A stretch of 64,000 nucleotides of DNA from Candidatus Thiodiazotropha sp. (ex Monitilora ramsayi) (lineage in GTDB: Bacteria; Pseudomonadota; Gammaproteobacteria; Chromatiales; Chromatiaceae): the NCBI GenBank assembly GCA_025655595.1, contig JAHXIO010000012.1, positions 1-64,000 of the forward strand. Direction: 5' to 3'. Position numbers and translations under genes: made by a program. The notes below the pieces were generated by a model that worked only from the letters and a program-made list of their open reading frames with translations, made no database searches and was not told the origin of the DNA. The first letter of the stretch is position 1, and each line of letters starts with the position of its first letter. Positions 1 to 7,750 of this stretch are shown piece after piece.

Positions 1-586
1 CAGTATTGGTCAGTTTTCTTCTGTTACGTCGGAGTTGCTGTCGCCGTTTCGCTGAAAAGCCATCTTCAAATGATTGGATTGAATCAGGAAGCGTGCGCGC
101 AGCAAAATCTGTATGTCTACAGTGGTAGAGGAAACCGGCTTTCGAAAAGATTTCAGTAAGCCGTTCGTAAGCGCCACTCCACCCGGACATCTTAGGCATC
201 CAAATAAGATCCCATCCGCGGGATGAACGCATGAGTTCGTCAGCAATCGTGATTAGCACCGACTGTTGGCAATCAGTGTGGGCGATCCAGTCTGCATACT
301 CAAAACCGGTGGCGTGATCAGCTAGGATTCTGAGAGCTTTGAATTTGATACGGCCGAGAAGACGGATTGTATATTGGTAAAAGGGGGCAATCCCAATCAA
401 TCTCTCATGATCGTCCCTTACCGTGATTACAAAGAGCTTAATGTCGTCTCCAACCACGTCGTGCCAAGCCTGGATCCACTCCCAGGTCAAAAAAATTGTA
501 TCTGACTCAGAAGCAGTTAGGAGATCATTCCACTCATCCTCTAGACTGGAAAATTCACGCCAGTTTGTGATGATGTGGGTCTTCAT
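1..586 (-). CDS. CelD/BcsL-like GNAT acyltransferase, C-terminus cut by window edge
   Basis: Reading the minus strand from the ATG at 586-584 gives 195 codons with no stop before the edge, so the gene is 3'-truncated by the window. The N-terminus contains FLTWEWIQAW near residue 32, the aromatic signature of the CelD/BcsL (Acetyltransf_6, FemAB-related) GNAT superfamily, and the visible end (SAKRRQQLRRNRRK) matches the basic helix in the middle of that family. Such proteins sit in extracellular polysaccharide and exosortase loci, where they are thought to transfer acyl or aminoacyl groups, but exact substrates are mostly unknown. It is divergent from a second protein of the same family starting at 975. 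The family call is fairly sure; the substrate is not known. Confidence 0.75.
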   Translation of the reverse strand, partial: MKTHIITNWREFSSLEDEWNDLLTASESDTIFLTWEWIQAWHDVVGDDIKLFVITVRDDHERLIGIAPFYQYTIRLLGRIKFKALRILADHATGFEYADWIAHTDCQQSVLITIADELMRSSRGWDLIWMPKMSGWSGAYERLTEIFSKAGFLYHCRHTDFAARTLPDSIQSFEDGFSAKRRQQLRRNRRKLTNT

Positions 587-974
587 TGACAACAGCGGTA
601 TCCTATTAGGCGATCTACTAAAGATTTTAATATTATGTCGCTAACGTTATAAGTGTAAAGCGATTTATACAATTTTGGGTGCCTTCCTTCACTAGGAGTC
701 GAGATTTTTTACAAAGATTGATATTGCGATAAATAATGATTGAGGGTGTATTAAAATTTTCCTTAAAAAAATTACGGTAATAATAGAGTCTATTACGTAG
801 TTACACGAAGCCGGGCTGTAGATTTCGTGATTAAATTAATATCTAATGACTTCAATACAATAAAAACAATAGAGAGATATTTAAAAGAATTTTTCCTGGC
901 ACCATGGATACAAACATTAGATACAAGTAATTTATATTATCAAGTACCCAGCGAGGGTATGGAGAATTTGATTG
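587..974. other. AT-rich intergenic region between divergent acyltransferase genes
   Basis: These 388 bases separate two divergent CelD-like genes and are strongly AT-rich, with long A and T runs around 700-790. Promoters for both directions must lie here, but I cannot point to a convincing -35/-10 pair. An open frame starting at 827 overlaps the downstream gene in another frame and has no family resemblance. No RNA gene or repeat was recognised. Confidence 0.5.
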
Positions 975-2060
975 ATGGATGGGGAACTGAGAATAACTGT
1001 TCAACGTGGAATAGAGGGGCTAGAAAAAATCAGAGATATATGGGCTGATCTATACCAGCAGATAAGTCAGCCAGCATACTATCAGGATTGGAGATGGATG
1101 TATTTGCTTGTGAAGTGGCTGATTAAGCATCCAATTTATTTTGCAGTACTGTATAAACATGATAAAGCAGTGCTAATACTACCATTGCAGTCATCCGTAG
1201 TCAGTCATCCAGGTATTAACCAGACTGTTCTATGTTTTCCCACACACAACCACATAGTGCTTTCCGATGCGCTTGTTGATGATAACAAGGTGGAAATAGA
1301 AGATTTTCATTATTTTCTTGAGTACGTGAAGAAAAAGTCGATAGAGTGGAATACCCTCTCGCTGAGTAATGTGTGTGAGGATTCTGAGTTCTATAAATTA
1401 TGCAGGTTGAGTGATTTTTACATTTCCCCAACCTCATTTAATGCATATTTTCATTGCCCTAAGGGTAAATTAGACGAATCTTTATCAAAAAAATTTATTA
1501 AAAATATCAAAAGGCTAGGCAGGCGTGCTGAAAAAGACATAGGAAGCGTGGAGGCGAGTTTTATTCATCAACCAGAAGATATTGATTCAGCTTTTAGTGC
1601 CTTTCTTGAGTTGGAGTCATCTGGATGGAAGGGGGTAAATGGTACGTCAACTGCGATTGCTCACCATGAGGAATTGGTATCGTTTTATTCGGAGTTAGCA
1701 AAAAGCTTTGCCGATGATGGGTCTTTCCAGGTCAATTTGTTAAGAATTGGCGGTATTCCAGCTGCGGCTCAGTTCTGTATTAGGGTGCGGTGTGTCTGGT
1801 ATGTATTAAAAGTGGCGTATAACGATAAGATGAAGTCCTATGGTGCTGGAAATTTACTCATGTTGAGTTTTTTGGAGTATGTAAGCGCTGACCCTAGTGT
1901 AACTGAAGTAAATTTGGTGACTTCTCCAGATTGGGCGGATCGTTGGCATCTAAATAAAAGACCTGTATACACGATGCAGTTCTTTAATGGCAATATCAAA
2001 GGCCATCTTTGTGAAGTTTACTTCAATGCGAAAAGTAAGATGAAAGCGTTGATGAAGTGA
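975..2060 (+). CDS. CelD/FemAB-like GNAT acyltransferase
   Basis: This 361-aa protein has the CelD/BcsL-type double-GNAT architecture: an N-terminal half with the aromatic YYQDWRWMY motif, a basic helix (KKFIKNIKRLGRRAEKD) mid-protein, and a C-terminal half ending in the GAGNLLMLSFLEY acyl-CoA-binding-like helix. The family acts on extracellular polysaccharides or lipid-linked precursors in the cytoplasm. The ATG at 975 was chosen because GGAG at 961-964 lies 10 nt upstream; an in-frame TTG at 972 is the alternative. It is followed after 23 bases by a carbamoyltransferase gene, so the two probably form one operon with the two genes after it. Composition is AT-rich like its neighbours, suggesting horizontal acquisition. 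Confidence 0.78.
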   Translation: MDGELRITVQRGIEGLEKIRDIWADLYQQISQPAYYQDWRWMYLLVKWLIKHPIYFAVLYKHDKAVLILPLQSSVVSHPGINQTVLCFPTHNHIVLSDALVDDNKVEIEDFHYFLEYVKKKSIEWNTLSLSNVCEDSEFYKLCRLSDFYISPTSFNAYFHCPKGKLDESLSKKFIKNIKRLGRRAEKDIGSVEASFIHQPEDIDSAFSAFLELESSGWKGVNGTSTAIAHHEELVSFYSELAKSFADDGSFQVNLLRIGGIPAAAQFCIRVRCVWYVLKVAYNDKMKSYGAGNLLMLSFLEYVSADPSVTEVNLVTSPDWADRWHLNKRPVYTMQFFNGNIKGHLCEVYFNAKSKMKALMK

Positions 2061-2083
2061 TGTATACCTAAGGGGTTTAATTA

Positions 2084-3769
2084 ATGATTATTCTTGGAAT
2101 TAACTATTTTTTTCATGACTCATCTGCGTGTTTAATAAAAGATGGAGAGTTGCTTGTCGCACTTGAAGAAGAAAGATTCACCAGAAAAAAACACTCAATT
2201 CAATTTCCTAAAAACGCAATAGAACAGTGCCTGAAATACGCCAAAATAGATTCCAAAGAGATAGATCATATTGCTGTTTCTATTCAGCCATCTAAGCACT
2301 GGATGAAAAAACTAATTTATTGTATGTCGTTGGGGCGAAAAATGGGCCCATTTTTATCTCATGAACTCAAAGGAACTATCTTTAAACAAAGAGATTTTAA
2401 TAAATGGCTTAAAGCTTTTTTTTCTGGTAAACACAAACCTGAAGTACACTTTGTAGAGCATCATTTGTCGCATGTCATCGGCACTTATTATCTATCACCC
2501 TACGAAGATGCTGCACTATTGTCACTTGATGGTTCTGGCGAGTGGTCAACATTATTCGTGGGTCAGGTAAAAAGTGGTAAAATTGAAAGATTCTCAGAGA
2601 CAATGTTCCCCCACTCTCTGGGCTCCTTCTATGAGGCTGCAACAGAGTTTTGCGGTTTCAAGCCGAATTACGATGAAGGTAAAACAATGGGGCTTGCTCC
2701 ATTTGGAAATCCAGATAGATTTTATGACGAAGTAAGCAGGATTGTTACAGTATCCGAAGACGCATCTGTCAATATCGATATGTCTTACTTTACATATCAA
2801 AACTGGAGTCATCGTCGGTGCTCCGATAAATTCTACGAAGTATTCGGTACACCGAGAGGTAAAGATAAGCCATTTCTCGACCACCATCATGATGTGGCGG
2901 CAGCCTTTCAGCGTGTTTTAGAAGACAAGGTACTTGAAATTTGCAGAATTTTAGAAAGAAGGACAGATGCAGAATATATAGTCTTGGCCGGTGGTGTATC
3001 TCTCAATAGCGTCATGAATGGAAGGATTCTGAGAGAAACTCGGTTTAAAGATGTGTATGTCATGCCAGCTGCAGGGGACAACGGAACATCAATAGGCGCT
3101 GGTTACTATGTTTATCACGAAATATTAGGCAACAAACAACGATTCTTTCATAGCAATCCATATGTAGGTAATGCTTATAGTAAGGACGAAGTCCGCAATA
3201 TTTTGGAAGAATGTAAGTTGCCTTATCAAGAGTCAAAAGACGTTTGTAAGGAAACTGCTGAAATTTTAAGAGGGGGAAATATTATCGGTTGGTTTCAGGG
3301 AAGAATGGAAATCGGCCCTAGAGCATTAGGCAATAGAAGTATACTGGCTGATCCAACACTAGACACAATGAAGGATAAAATTAATGCCGAGGTGAAACAC
3401 AGAGAGGCATATAGGCCATTTGCTCCTTCAGCAACGGTTGAATGCAAAGGTGATTTTTTTGATATTGATGTTGAAGCGCCATTCATGCTGAAGGTTTGTG
3501 ACGTAAAACAAGATAAAAAAGATGTGTTACCTGCCATCACGCATGTCGATGGCTCAGCTCGACTCCAAACTGTAAGGCAAGAGACGAATCCAAGGTATCA
3601 TCAGCTACTATCGGAATTTGGAAAGTTGTCAGGAGTGCCTGTATTACTCAATACAAGTTTCAATATCATGGGTGAGCCGATAGTTGAGTCTCCGCTTCAT
3701 GCAATACGCTGTTTTTTCTCAACTGGATTGGATGTTTTGATTATTGACGATTTTATAATTAGGAAATGA
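2084..3769 (+). CDS. carbamoyltransferase, NodU/TobZ/CmcH family
   Basis: The 561-aa product has both domains of O-carbamoyltransferases. The N-terminal Kae1/ASKHA-like part contains GINYFFHDSSA and ALEEERF near the start, the metal-binding EHHLSH segment around residue 125, DGSGEW around 150 and LAGGVSLNSVMNG near 305. The C-terminal YrdC-like part has MEIGPRALGNRSILADP near 410. Members use carbamoyl phosphate and ATP to make carbamoyl-AMP and transfer the carbamoyl group to a hydroxyl of a sugar or natural product (nodulation factor, tobramycin, cephamycin). Length and motifs are complete, so it should be active. The acceptor is unknown; the neighbours suggest a surface glycan or secreted small molecule. 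It ends 7 bases before the next gene. Confidence 0.9.
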   Translation: MIILGINYFFHDSSACLIKDGELLVALEEERFTRKKHSIQFPKNAIEQCLKYAKIDSKEIDHIAVSIQPSKHWMKKLIYCMSLGRKMGPFLSHELKGTIFKQRDFNKWLKAFFSGKHKPEVHFVEHHLSHVIGTYYLSPYEDAALLSLDGSGEWSTLFVGQVKSGKIERFSETMFPHSLGSFYEAATEFCGFKPNYDEGKTMGLAPFGNPDRFYDEVSRIVTVSEDASVNIDMSYFTYQNWSHRRCSDKFYEVFGTPRGKDKPFLDHHHDVAAAFQRVLEDKVLEICRILERRTDAEYIVLAGGVSLNSVMNGRILRETRFKDVYVMPAAGDNGTSIGAGYYVYHEILGNKQRFFHSNPYVGNAYSKDEVRNILEECKLPYQESKDVCKETAEILRGGNIIGWFQGRMEIGPRALGNRSILADPTLDTMKDKINAEVKHREAYRPFAPSATVECKGDFFDIDVEAPFMLKVCDVKQDKKDVLPAITHVDGSARLQTVRQETNPRYHQLLSEFGKLSGVPVLLNTSFNIMGEPIVESPLHAIRCFFSTGLDVLIIDDFIIRK

Positions 3770-3776
3770 TTGGTTA

Positions 3777-4169
3777 ATGACAAAATATGATTTACAGAAT
3801 GTTGTGGTTTTCACGATTGGGCTGCTACTGATATACCCGGCGGCACTATTAAGCCAGTTGCTTTTGGATACTTTCTATGGAGATGGTGAGTTTATAAGGC
3901 TCTTTATGTATGAGTCTAAACGGCGTTTATTAGGTATATTGATAACGGATTGGATAAAATCGTTTGTCTTAGTCTTTCCAATCTATTTGATGATATTGCT
4001 TCTGATTAAAAAAATTACCAGTCCGATCTTGGGTGTTGTTCTTATACCACTATCTGCGTTATTCATAATATTACCGTTAATGCTAGATATCTTTCCTACA
4101 ATGATTGGTTTTATATTCTCATATATATTTTTATTTCTTTACATTGTGAGGAGAATAACCATTGTATAG
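3777..4169 (+). CDS. small integral membrane protein, unknown function
   Basis: This 130-aa protein is almost entirely hydrophobic, with about four transmembrane segments (roughly residues 8-30, 60-77, 80-98 and 103-125) and a short charged loop (DTFYGDGEFIRLFMYESKRR) between the first two. It matches no family I recognise. The start is an ATG 7 bases after the carbamoyltransferase stop, and its end overlaps the next gene by 8 bases, so translational coupling in one operon is likely. Such proteins in carbamoyltransferase loci are often short partner membrane proteins of unknown role. It is probably real, because length, spacing and overlap all fit an operon. Confidence 0.7.
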   Translation: MTKYDLQNVVVFTIGLLLIYPAALLSQLLLDTFYGDGEFIRLFMYESKRRLLGILITDWIKSFVLVFPIYLMILLLIKKITSPILGVVLIPLSALFIILPLMLDIFPTMIGFIFSYIFLFLYIVRRITIV

Positions 4170-5601
4170 TCGACGTGCTTTTGTGTTTCTCCTTTGCCTT
4201 GCATTTATGAATGTGTCGATATCGGAAACAAAAATCATACAGATAGGTGGTGGTAATAAAATAGAGAACTCGCAAGGACAAATCGAGGAGAATGTCATCT
4301 GGCTTAGTGATATTCTTCGCAGATCTAGCGACAATATTACTAATTATTATGCTTCAGGAAAAAGTGGTGATGTGGACGTGGCTTACTACGGTAGGCAAAG
4401 AATGGATGACTTGATGGAGCCTCTATCACGAATTTATGAATACAGTGATGCGCATAGACTCAAATTCAAAAGGAATAGTGTTCCAAATTTATCTGGAAGT
4501 ATAAATAAGGAAGAACTAAAAGCATCACTTACTCAGATATTTAAATCGTTATCAGATAACGACGAATTACTTATTATATTTAACGGACATGGAGGTATCA
4601 ATGAGGATGATGTTAGGTTTAATACTTTAAAACTATGGGGTGATGAAAGGATAGATGTAGGCGAAATTGATGCATTACTTGATAATGCATCGGATAATGT
4701 GGTTACCAGATTTGTTTTTCCACAGTGTTACTCTGGTGGTTTCTATCACCTTATATTTAAAGATCCGACATCATCTGAACTGGCCAAACAGGAAAGATGT
4801 GGTTTTTTCGCCGAATCTCCATATGAAGAGTCTGAAGGTTGTTCACTCAATACAAATAAAGATGAGTATAGGGATTACTCAACATATTTTTTCGCTCCAC
4901 TCAATGGTAAGACAAGGAGTAATCAGGAGCTTGCGTTAAATGCTGATTTGAATAGCGATGGAATAATCTCTTTTAGTGAATCACATACCTACACAATAAT
5001 GGAGGGAGTTAGCAAGGATATTTCCCAATCCACAAGTGAAGTGTATTTAGAACAGTGGGAGCCTTGGTTTATAAGGTGGGCCTTCAGTGAGGAAGATACT
5101 ACGAGTGAGTATTGGCAAGTGGCTATCTATCTTTCCGAAAAACATAATTTGCCTTTGGAAGGAAAATATCTCCAAGAAAATAAACAACTTTTAGAAAATC
5201 AAATAAGTGTTGTGATAGAGAAAAGGTCTAGTCTAAAGCAAGAGATCGAAAAAATAAGTACTGATTTGAAAAACTCGCTTAAGAGATTTTGGCCAGAATT
5301 ATCTCATCCATATACAAATAACTATTTTTCTTTATTGAATAAAAAATTATTGGAAATTAATCAATATATAACAAAGCAAAATAGCTATGTTCAACTGGTG
5401 GATTTGCAAAATAGTTATTTAGAGCAGAATAGAAAGGAACTTGAGCTAGAGAGAAAAGTTGCACAAATTGATAAAATTTTACGCATGAAAAAATTGTCAA
5501 GGATAAAAAATTATTTTAACGCCTATGCTTCGGATCAGCATAAAAATGATTATCAAAGATTGAAAAAATGTGAGGATGGGCGCTTATTATCAACAGAGTA
5601 G
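4162..5601 (+). CDS. exported caspase/legumain-fold (clan CD) peptidase-like protein with EF-hand loop and coiled-coil tail
   Basis: The 479-aa product starts with a signal peptide (hydrophobic residues 6-20). A clan CD cysteine-peptidase core follows: a strand then NGHGG with candidate catalytic His143, and FPQCYSGGF with candidate Cys189, spaced as in caspase/legumain (C13/C14) folds. Residues 262-273 (DLNSDGIISFSE) match a calcium-binding EF-hand loop at positions 1, 3, 5, 6, 8 and 12. From about residue 320 the protein is a Lys/Glu-rich coiled coil. The start is a TTG at 4162 with GTGAGGAG 8 nt upstream. It is the last gene of the operon and very AT-rich. Peptidase activity and calcium control are predictions; the substrate is unknown. 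Confidence 0.8.
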   Translation: MYSRRAFVFLLCLAFMNVSISETKIIQIGGGNKIENSQGQIEENVIWLSDILRRSSDNITNYYASGKSGDVDVAYYGRQRMDDLMEPLSRIYEYSDAHRLKFKRNSVPNLSGSINKEELKASLTQIFKSLSDNDELLIIFNGHGGINEDDVRFNTLKLWGDERIDVGEIDALLDNASDNVVTRFVFPQCYSGGFYHLIFKDPTSSELAKQERCGFFAESPYEESEGCSLNTNKDEYRDYSTYFFAPLNGKTRSNQELALNADLNSDGIISFSESHTYTIMEGVSKDISQSTSEVYLEQWEPWFIRWAFSEEDTTSEYWQVAIYLSEKHNLPLEGKYLQENKQLLENQISVVIEKRSSLKQEIEKISTDLKNSLKRFWPELSHPYTNNYFSLLNKKLLEINQYITKQNSYVQLVDLQNSYLEQNRKELELERKVAQIDKILRMKKLSRIKNYFNAYASDQHKNDYQRLKKCEDGRLLSTE

Positions 5602-5643
5602 AGTGTCAATGAGGGATGGTATTTGTAATATATATTGGGCTTT

Positions 5644-6699
5644 TCAAGTATCCTCATCAGTATTGTGAAGATTCAGCTTCGACTCGGTTATGAGGCGTGT
5701 TATCTCTCCTTCGGAATCAGCCACTTTATTAGTTAAAAAATAGATGGATCTGCCATAATTCGCGTGTGACAATTGAAGATCCGAGATGCGAGACAATACG
5801 CAACTATTTTCGTAAGAGACAAAGTAAGCATATTCAACTTTTTTGTTTTTAGCATAGCGAAAAAAATGAGAAAGAAGATCCATGAATTCTAACTGGTTGT
5901 CCCGATAAATTATCTCCCTAATCTCTATAGTATTGCTGTCAAATCTGAAGACGATGCAGCCTATGATCTTGTTGTCGAGATCTAGAACAGTAAAGAAGAA
6001 ATTCTTATCATCAGGATCTTGCTCATATTTCCACCGCAAATATTCAAAAGATTTTTGAGTTGAAAAACAATTTCGGCTGTAGTTTTCCGTAAGGTCTTTT
6101 ACATCCTTTTGAAGTGAAAGAGAGACATTATCACGATATCTTTTAAAATTGAAATTCCATGTGTCAGGATAGAGTAGGGACAGGAATACGTTACCGAGCT
6201 TGGCTGTTACGCTAATAATCGCATTGTGAGCATGAAATTTCTCGTTTAAAAGACGTTCGATATCAAATAGTCGTACGTGTTTTTCTAATCGCCCTAATTT
6301 TTTAAAGCCAGCGCGTCTTAGAATGGGTTCTGCGGCTCTGTTAGGAAATCCGTAAATGAAGTCATAGTTTAAATCTTTAAAAGACTCAGAAATGCTGCGT
6401 ATAAGCGTGAGTGCAGGGCCAAATGAACGATGCTTCTTGCTTATGAAGAAGTCACCCTGAATACCGGCCCGATAGGTCTTCCCTTGATTATCAAAAAACC
6501 TGGGAAAGAGCGTGGCCATACCAACGATTTCTGAAGATGTTTCTTCAGTCAGTAACCATGTATCAGCTTTTCCATCTGGATTGGATTCATAAAACCATGA
6601 AAACTTTTTGTCCAGCTCGTTTTCATTATTCTCATTCCAGAAATCGATAATTCTCTGTTTTTCCTTGAGAACGTCTACTTTATTAACTACATATTTCAT
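5644..6699 (-). CDS. GNAT-family N-acetyltransferase
   Basis: The 351-aa protein carries a GNAT core in its first half: the strand GMATLFPRFF, then GIQGDFFISKKHRSFGPALTLI, which corresponds to the acetyl-CoA pyrophosphate loop (R/Q-x-x-G-x-A/G), then IYGFPNRAAEPILRRAGFKKLG, typical of the C-terminal part of the core. The second half looks like a divergent second GNAT unit (GCIVFRFD and following). It is the last gene of the minus-strand operon, beginning 8 bases after the NAD synthase-like gene. In this setting it may N- or O-acetylate the intermediate made by the operon. Substrate not recognisable. It is AT-rich like the convergent cluster on its left. Confidence 0.75.
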   Translation of the reverse strand: MKYVVNKVDVLKEKQRIIDFWNENNENELDKKFSWFYESNPDGKADTWLLTEETSSEIVGMATLFPRFFDNQGKTYRAGIQGDFFISKKHRSFGPALTLIRSISESFKDLNYDFIYGFPNRAAEPILRRAGFKKLGRLEKHVRLFDIERLLNEKFHAHNAIISVTAKLGNVFLSLLYPDTWNFNFKRYRDNVSLSLQKDVKDLTENYSRNCFSTQKSFEYLRWKYEQDPDDKNFFFTVLDLDNKIIGCIVFRFDSNTIEIREIIYRDNQLEFMDLLSHFFRYAKNKKVEYAYFVSYENSCVLSRISDLQLSHANYGRSIYFLTNKVADSEGEITRLITESKLNLHNTDEDT

Positions 6700-6707
6700 T
6701 TTGAAGA

Positions 6708-7706
6708 TCAGTTGTGCCTAATTTCAGGCATAGAGTCCATAAGGAATGGACTAAAGTGCATGTATTGTGTTGTAGTTCTTTTTGTTTCTATGTCTTTAAA
6801 GATATATTCAGCCTGTTTAACGTCGATATCAATCATGCCTGCAAGCGCTTCTGCGCTAGCGCCCTTATTATAGGCCCATAGTGCCTGGTCCATTTTTTTA
6901 TACTCAAGGGCAAAATAGAATTCATCTTGCCCCTGCGGAAGACTGTATGTGTCAGTAGTTGGGATTGCGTCGCATACTGTTTCGGGCAGGCCGAGAGTAC
7001 GGGCAAGCGCATAAACCTGTGTTTTATAGAGATGTGCTATCGGTTTGATGTCTGCAGAACCGTCGCCATTCTTGACAAAAAAGCCCTGATCGTATTCCAA
7101 CCGATTGGGTGTGCCAATGACCGCGTAATTCAATCTGTCTGCATGGTAGTATTCAATTGTTTTTCTGATTCTCTGTTTGTAGTTGGTGGCAGCAACAATT
7201 TGTAGGTATTCTTTGATGTTGAGTCTTTTTTCGTGAAGATTGCCATTTGGGTCCTGAACAACAAGCATAAAGTGGTTTATCTGCCCATCTATACCTCCCT
7301 TGATAACGATTTTATTTTTCCAGTTGTCGGCGTAATCAGGAAAGGTATTGCGAATAGCCTCGTCTCTTGCATCGTAACAACCGATGGCCTCAAGGGTATC
7401 GGCGATATTGTGTTTAACGTGCGCTGCTTGAAGGTGTTCAATCAAGGTAGTGCTTCGGTCCTGGGTGTCATTGGATGAATCTACTTCAGGAAGCTGAAGA
7501 AGAAATACTTTTCCTGCACCAAATGCCTTGACGCTAAGAGCAGCAGAGACAGAGCTGTCAATTCCTCCGGATACGGCAACTACGACGCCCCTTCGACGGA
7601 GCTTTGTCCGCATGACTTCGCGCATAATATTACTAATTCTGTCGATTTCTTTCTCTTGATCGAAATTGACCACTTCTGCTTCGTATTGTTGTCGTAAGGC
7701 GTTCAT
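6708..7706 (-). CDS. nadE: NAD synthase-like ATP-dependent amidotransferase
   Basis: This 332-aa protein has the N-type ATP pyrophosphatase P-loop SGGIDSS at residues 46-52 and the NAD synthetase pattern (GTPNRLE, then GFFVKNGDGSADI, then LYKTQV). NadE adenylates nicotinate adenine dinucleotide and replaces AMP with ammonia. Canonical enzymes read GTxNKSE at the substrate loop; here it is GTPNRLE, and the protein is longer than the usual 270-280 aa. There is no glutaminase domain, so it would need free ammonia or a partner such as the AsnB-like protein in the same operon. Being locked between an acyl ligase gene and a GNAT suggests a pathway-specific paralogue rather than the housekeeping NadE. 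The start has GGAGAAG just upstream. Confidence 0.8.
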   Translation of the reverse strand: MNALRQQYEAEVVNFDQEKEIDRISNIMREVMRTKLRRRGVVVAVSGGIDSSVSAALSVKAFGAGKVFLLQLPEVDSSNDTQDRSTTLIEHLQAAHVKHNIADTLEAIGCYDARDEAIRNTFPDYADNWKNKIVIKGGIDGQINHFMLVVQDPNGNLHEKRLNIKEYLQIVAATNYKQRIRKTIEYYHADRLNYAVIGTPNRLEYDQGFFVKNGDGSADIKPIAHLYKTQVYALARTLGLPETVCDAIPTTDTYSLPQGQDEFYFALEYKKMDQALWAYNKGASAEALAGMIDIDVKQAEYIFKDIETKRTTTQYMHFSPFLMDSMPEIRHN

Positions 7707-7750
7707 GAATCTTCTCCGGTCAATGATTCTTATAAATTAACAAAATAATT

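Noticed and set aside
423..644. 73-aa plus-strand frame
   Set aside because: It is antisense to the partial CelD-like gene at 1-586, which has a clear family signature.
827..1048. 73-aa plus-strand open frame before the acyltransferase
   Set aside because: It overlaps the start of the well-supported gene at 975 in another frame, has no family features, and its codon pattern is that of AT-rich intergenic DNA.
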